13,586 bases of DNA from Ruminococcus sp. (GTDB lineage: Bacteria > Bacillota > Clostridia > Oscillospirales > Acutalibacteraceae), in NCBI GenBank assembly GCA_017380355.1, contig JAFOED010000083.1, forward strand, positions 1-13,586, given 5' to 3'. Position 1 is the first letter of the stretch; each line of letters begins with the position of its first letter. Shown in pieces: positions 12,376 through 13,586 of this stretch. The translations under genes and the position numbers were made by a program. The notes beneath the pieces are model-generated. The model made no database searches, had not been told where the DNA came from, and saw nothing but the letters and a program-made list of their open reading frames with translations.

Positions 12376-13586
12376 ATGAAAATAAATACTCTTTGTGTAC
12401 AAGCAGGCTACGAGCCTAAAAACGGCGAGGCACGTGTGGTGCCTATTTGCCAGAGCACTACTTTTGCTTATGACAGCGCAGAAACTATGGGCAAGCTCTT
12501 CGACCTCGAAGAAGACGGCTTTTTCTACACTCGTCTTGCTAACCCTACTTTAGACGCTGTTGAAAAGAAAATCGCGGCTTTAGAAGGTGGCGTTGGCGCA
12601 ATGCTCACTTCTGCAGGTCAGGCGGCTTCTCTTATTTCTATTACTAACATCTGTAAAACAGGTGACCACGTTATCTGTGCTGCTGCTATCTACGGCGGTA
12701 CATTCAACCTCTTTAACAAGACTCTTCGTGATTTAGGCATCGAGTTTACTTTTGTTGACCCTGCCGCTTCTGAAGAAGAGCTTAATAATGCTTTTAAAGA
12801 AAATACACGTGCTGTGTTCACAGAAACTCTCTCAAACCCATCACTCGACGTGTGTGATTTAGAGCTCTACGCTAAGTGTGCTCACGCTCATGGCTGTCCG
12901 CTCATCGTTGATAACACTTTCGCTACTCCTGTGAACTGCAGACCATTCGAGTTTGGTGCTGACATCGTTGTACACTCTACTTCTAAGTACATGGACGGTC
13001 ACGCAGTTGCTCTCGGTGGTTGTATCGTTGACAGCGGTAACTTCGATTGGAACAACGGAAACTACCCTATGCTCACAACTCCTGATGAAACATACCACGG
13101 TGTAACATACACTGAGCATTTCGGTAAGGCTGCGTTTATCGCAAAGGCCAGAGTTCACCTTATGAGAGATCTGGGCACACAGATGGCTCCGCAGAACGCG
13201 TTTTTATTAAACCTCGGTCTTGAGACACTCCACCTTCGTATGGCTCGTCACTGCGAGAATGCACAGAAAGTCGCAGAGTTCTTAGAGAACAACCCTAAGG
13301 TTGAGTGGGTTAACTTCCCAGGACTTAAGTCAAACAAGTACTACGAACTTGCTAAAAAATATATGCCACAGGGTACCTGCGGTGTAATTTCATTCGGCGT
13401 AAAGGGCGGCAAGGCAGAAGCTGCAAAGATGATGGAAGGCTTAAAGCTTGCTAAAATCGTTGTACACGTTGCTGACGCTCGTACATGCGTGCTTCATCCT
13501 GCATCAACTACACACCGTCAATTAAACGACCAGCAGCTTTTAGACGCTGGTATTATGCCTAATATGATTCGTCTGTCAGTAGGTAT
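12376..13586 (+). CDS. metY: O-acetylhomoserine sulfhydrylase (partial, runs off the window)
   Basis: This PLP enzyme of the Cys/Met metabolism family makes homocysteine (or methionine) from O-acetylhomoserine and sulfide or methanethiol, the direct sulfhydrylation route to methionine. About 403 residues are present, and the family is usually about 425-430, so only the tail is missing. Seen: the opening INTLCVQAGYEPKNGEARV (3-21), YTRLANPTLDAVEKKIAALEGG (51-72), the cofactor-stacking region TSAGQAA (78-84) and IYGGTFNLF (105-113), DNTFATP (179-185), and the PLP lysine Lys204 in HSTSKYMDGHA. GARTCVLHP-like DARTCVLHPASTTHRQL is near the end. Length, the long insert at about 225-250 and the motif set favour MetY over MetB/MetC. 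ATG 12376 follows a GGAGG site. Codons look optimised, suggesting high expression. Confidence 0.93.
   Translation, partial: MKINTLCVQAGYEPKNGEARVVPICQSTTFAYDSAETMGKLFDLEEDGFFYTRLANPTLDAVEKKIAALEGGVGAMLTSAGQAASLISITNICKTGDHVICAAAIYGGTFNLFNKTLRDLGIEFTFVDPAASEEELNNAFKENTRAVFTETLSNPSLDVCDLELYAKCAHAHGCPLIVDNTFATPVNCRPFEFGADIVVHSTSKYMDGHAVALGGCIVDSGNFDWNNGNYPMLTTPDETYHGVTYTEHFGKAAFIAKARVHLMRDLGTQMAPQNAFLLNLGLETLHLRMARHCENAQKVAEFLENNPKVEWVNFPGLKSNKYYELAKKYMPQGTCGVISFGVKGGKAEAAKMMEGLKLAKIVVHVADARTCVLHPASTTHRQLNDQQLLDAGIMPNMIRLSVG

Noticed and set aside
12859..13158. Minus-strand open frame inside metY
   Set aside because: It is fully antisense to a conserved PLP enzyme and has no recognisable motif.
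1..13586. CRISPR array, tRNA, rRNA, prophage or transposase
   Set aside because: No regularly spaced repeats, cloverleaf-like segments or characteristic proteins were found on either strand.

Overview
The window looks like chromosomal DNA of a low-to-mid GC, spore-forming anaerobic Firmicute, most likely a Ruminococcus-like member of the Oscillospirales or Ruminococcaceae. Four observations point there: a secreted protein with a type I dockerin (cellulosome-type module), both dipicolinate synthase subunits (spore core), a DUF1540 cysteine-rich protein, and the RecD2 / ComF / MreB-type gene set. Strong Gram-positive ribosome binding sites and TTGAxx-17-TATAAT promoters agree. The genus is inference; no rRNA or phylogenetic marker is present.

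Layout. (1) About 1-2690 is an AT-rich three-gene plus-strand operon: a TetR-type regulator, an alpha/beta hydrolase, and a macrolide 2'-phosphotransferase closely resembling Mph(B). It has one clear sigma-A promoter (168-196) and a 9-bp-arm palindrome (197-221) just after the -10 box that is the obvious candidate operator. Its base composition and codon use differ from most of the rest, so it reads as an acquired, self-regulated resistance cassette. The hydrolase may be a second macrolide-inactivating enzyme. (2) 2741-3928 is a new promoter, a short MGMT-type DNA alkyltransferase and an overlapping short-chain dehydrogenase, closed by a bidirectional terminator. (3) 3939-8674, minus strand: recD2 and comF (3 bp apart), then an MreB-like gene with its own promoter, then an AT-rich dockerin-bearing secreted protein. 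(4) 8781-10188: a CofE-like (F420-0:glutamate ligase family) protein, a convergent small membrane protein of unknown function, and a DUF1540 protein. (5) 10193-11749: dpaA-dpaB (dipicolinate synthase) behind a sequence matching the sigma-K consensus. (6) 11773-end: a zinc-ribbon/DUF2007-like/membrane-anchor protein 4 bp upstream of metY (O-acetylhomoserine sulfhydrylase), which runs off the window.

The most interesting parts are the TetR/hydrolase/Mph cassette with its operator, an MreB paralogue that has lost the usual catalytic glutamate motif, and the coupling of an undescribed zinc-ribbon membrane protein to metY. I found no CRISPR array, rRNA, tRNA, transposase or prophage gene. No gene-free stretch exceeds 300 bases; the longest, 1-252, holds a possible gene end, a hairpin, the cassette promoter and its putative operator.
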